From the NCBI GenBank assembly GCA_945860255.1, contig CAMAQI010000162.1, positions 1-5,543 on the forward strand: a stretch of 5,543 bases of DNA. The letters are read 5' to 3'. Under the pieces are notes generated by a model, which was given only the letters and a program-made list of their open reading frames with translations, had not been told where the DNA came from and did no database searches. Source of the DNA: Methylacidiphilum caldifontis. Lineage in GTDB: Bacteria; Verrucomicrobiota; Verrucomicrobiia; Methylacidiphilales; CAMAQI01. Both the position numbers and the translations under genes were made by a program. This document shows, one piece after another, positions 4,283 to 5,543 of this stretch (the stretch's first letter is position 1; each line of letters begins with the position of its first letter).

Positions 4283-5543
4283 ATGAATGATGACACCCTT
4301 CCGATCTGTTCCGACCAACACCGTAAAGATCATTCTTTGAGTCTAGAGGATTTAATTCTCAATCGACGAGATTTTTTGATCCGCTCGGGGATGGGAATGG
4401 GAGCTTTGACTCTTTCCTCAATTTTTGGGATCGATCTTTTTCCTGAGGCTAACGCCGCAGAACCCACCTCTTCGATAGGGGGAAGTTCTCTCTTGAGCCC
4501 CAAGAGTCCGCATTTTCCGGCTAAGGCAAAAGCGGTCATCCATATTTTTGCCGGGGGAGCTCCTTCACAAATTGATACCTTTGATCCTAAACCGATCCTT
4601 AAAAAATACGAGGGACAAAGCCTCCCTGGTATGAGTGGGGTGGCCTTTCCCTCTCCCTTTGAATTTAAAAAATATGGAAAATCCGGAATTGAAGTCAGTG
4701 AGGTTTTTTCGAAACTCGGAGAGTGCGTTGATGAAATGGCGATCATTCGATCGATGTGGACCGATGTACCTGCGCATGATGTTGCCGCGCGCATGATGAA
4801 TACAGGATCATTGCAACTTCCTAAGCCAAGTATCGGCTCATGGGTTCTTTATGGGCTAGGGACGGAAAATCAAAATATGCCCGGATTTATCACCCTTGGG
4901 GGGGAGCCAGAATGGCGGGCCGCCAATTTTTTGCCAAGTCCCTATCAAGGTTGCAACGTCAATTTCTCCTCTAATACGAAACCCGATCAAGTAATCAAAA
5001 ACATCAAAAGTTTTTTTGCCACTTCTGAAGTTCAGCGGCAGCAGATTGATTTTACAAAAAAAATGAATGAATTCAGATCTCAATCCTCTAAGGCACATGA
5101 CCCACAGATGGAGTCGCGAATTGAATCTTTTGAAATGGCTTTTAAAATGCAAACTGAAGCGACCGACGCTTTTGATCTTTCAAAAGAACCGGATAATACT
5201 CGCAAACTTTACGGCGAGACCGATATGGGCGCGAAATTATTGGCGGCTCGAAGATTAGTCGAGCGAGGGGTACGCTTTATTCAAGTGAATGCCGGTGGAT
5301 GGGATCATCATAATGATCTTCATAAAAACCTTCCCGAGACAGCCCATAAAATCGATCAAGCGGCGGCCGCTCTGATTCAAGATCTCAAGCAGCGAGGGAT
5401 GCTCGATTCTACTTTAGTCATCTGGGGCGGGGAATTTGGACGGACGGTGGTCATGGATCGAAACGGCAATCCGATCCCTGGTCGCGATCATAACGGGAAG
5501 GCATTTTGCACCTGGATGGCAGGAGGGGGGATTAAGGGGGGGA
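4283..5543 (+). CDS. DUF1501 family protein with Tat signal peptide (3' end cut by window edge)
   Basis: The first 420 residues of a DUF1501 protein are present, a family placed in the alkaline-phosphatase/sulfatase-like superfamily and abundant in Planctomycetota and Verrucomicrobiota. The biochemical function is not established. A twin-arginine signal is clear: NRRDFL (27-32), a hydrophobic stretch (about 36-50) and an Ala-rich cleavage region ANAA (56-59). The protein should therefore be exported folded to the periplasm. The mature part shows HIFAGGAPSQIDTFDPKP (87-104), IRSM (155-158), AHD (164-166), GGWDHHND (338-345), WGGEFGRT (381-388) and GRDHNGKAF (400-408). The Asp/His/Glu motifs are plausible metal ligands by analogy with the superfamily. 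Perhaps 50 or more residues are missing at the C terminus. The ATG at 4283 follows AAGG after five bases, a weak ribosome-binding site. The family often sits beside DUF1549/DUF1553 cytochrome-type genes; none is upstream here. Confidence 0.9.
   Translation, partial: MNDDTLPICSDQHRKDHSLSLEDLILNRRDFLIRSGMGMGALTLSSIFGIDLFPEANAAEPTSSIGGSSLLSPKSPHFPAKAKAVIHIFAGGAPSQIDTFDPKPILKKYEGQSLPGMSGVAFPSPFEFKKYGKSGIEVSEVFSKLGECVDEMAIIRSMWTDVPAHDVAARMMNTGSLQLPKPSIGSWVLYGLGTENQNMPGFITLGGEPEWRAANFLPSPYQGCNVNFSSNTKPDQVIKNIKSFFATSEVQRQQIDFTKKMNEFRSQSSKAHDPQMESRIESFEMAFKMQTEATDAFDLSKEPDNTRKLYGETDMGAKLLAARRLVERGVRFIQVNAGGWDHHNDLHKNLPETAHKIDQAAAALIQDLKQRGMLDSTLVIWGGEFGRTVVMDRNGNPIPGRDHNGKAFCTWMAGGGIKGG

Noticed and set aside
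4330..4794. 154-codon open frame on the minus strand
   Set aside because: It lies entirely antisense to the clearly identified DUF1501 gene.
4898..4904. G7 homopolymer in the DUF1501 gene as a phase-variation tract
   Set aside because: The frame is intact on both sides and continues with clear family motifs, and seven bases is short for such a tract.

Overview
The window looks like bacterial chromosome of moderate GC content. The best lineage guess is the PVC group, most likely Verrucomicrobiota. This rests mainly on the 3' gene, a Tat-exported DUF1501 protein of a family abundant in Planctomycetota and Verrucomicrobiota. The pyruvate dehydrogenase E1 subunits and the dihydrodipicolinate synthase, as I recall the families, fit that placement. 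It is inference; no species can be named from the sequence.

Layout. On the minus strand, positions 1-2061 hold a two-gene pyruvate dehydrogenase E1 unit: pdhA (E1 alpha, complete) followed 23 bp later by pdhB (E1 beta, cut a few residues from its C terminus by the window edge). A candidate sigma70-type promoter sits so close to the pdhA start codon that the transcript may be leaderless. A perfect A/T inverted repeat lies just upstream of its -35 box. On the plus strand, from 2709 onward, come a small single-pass membrane protein of unknown function, dapA (lysine/diaminopimelate pathway, complete) and a secreted DUF1501 protein cut by the right edge.

The divergent intergenic space (2062-2708) and the short space before dapA (3072-3276) hold most of the unexplained structure. 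Two related copies (89 and 87 bp) of an element with perfect 10-bp terminal inverted repeats (CATAAATCGG...CCGATTTATG) lie in the same orientation at 2231-2319 and 3067-3153, bracketing the unknown gene. The second copy supplies that gene's stop codon. A convincing intrinsic terminator at 2632-2663 ends transcription from a stretch with no credible gene, which leaves room for a small RNA or a decayed gene. A second terminator-like hairpin at 3198-3233 is only 43 bp upstream of dapA and could either end the upstream transcript or attenuate dapA.

Function. PdhA and PdhB form the ThDP-dependent E1 that feeds acetyl groups into the pyruvate dehydrogenase complex; the E2 gene probably lies beyond the left edge. 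DapA starts the diaminopimelate branch for lysine and cell wall. The DUF1501 protein is exported folded through the Tat system. These are mostly ordinary metabolic genes. I see no convincing defence system, CRISPR array, transposase or other large novel system. The repeat pair with its enclosed small membrane gene is the most unusual feature.
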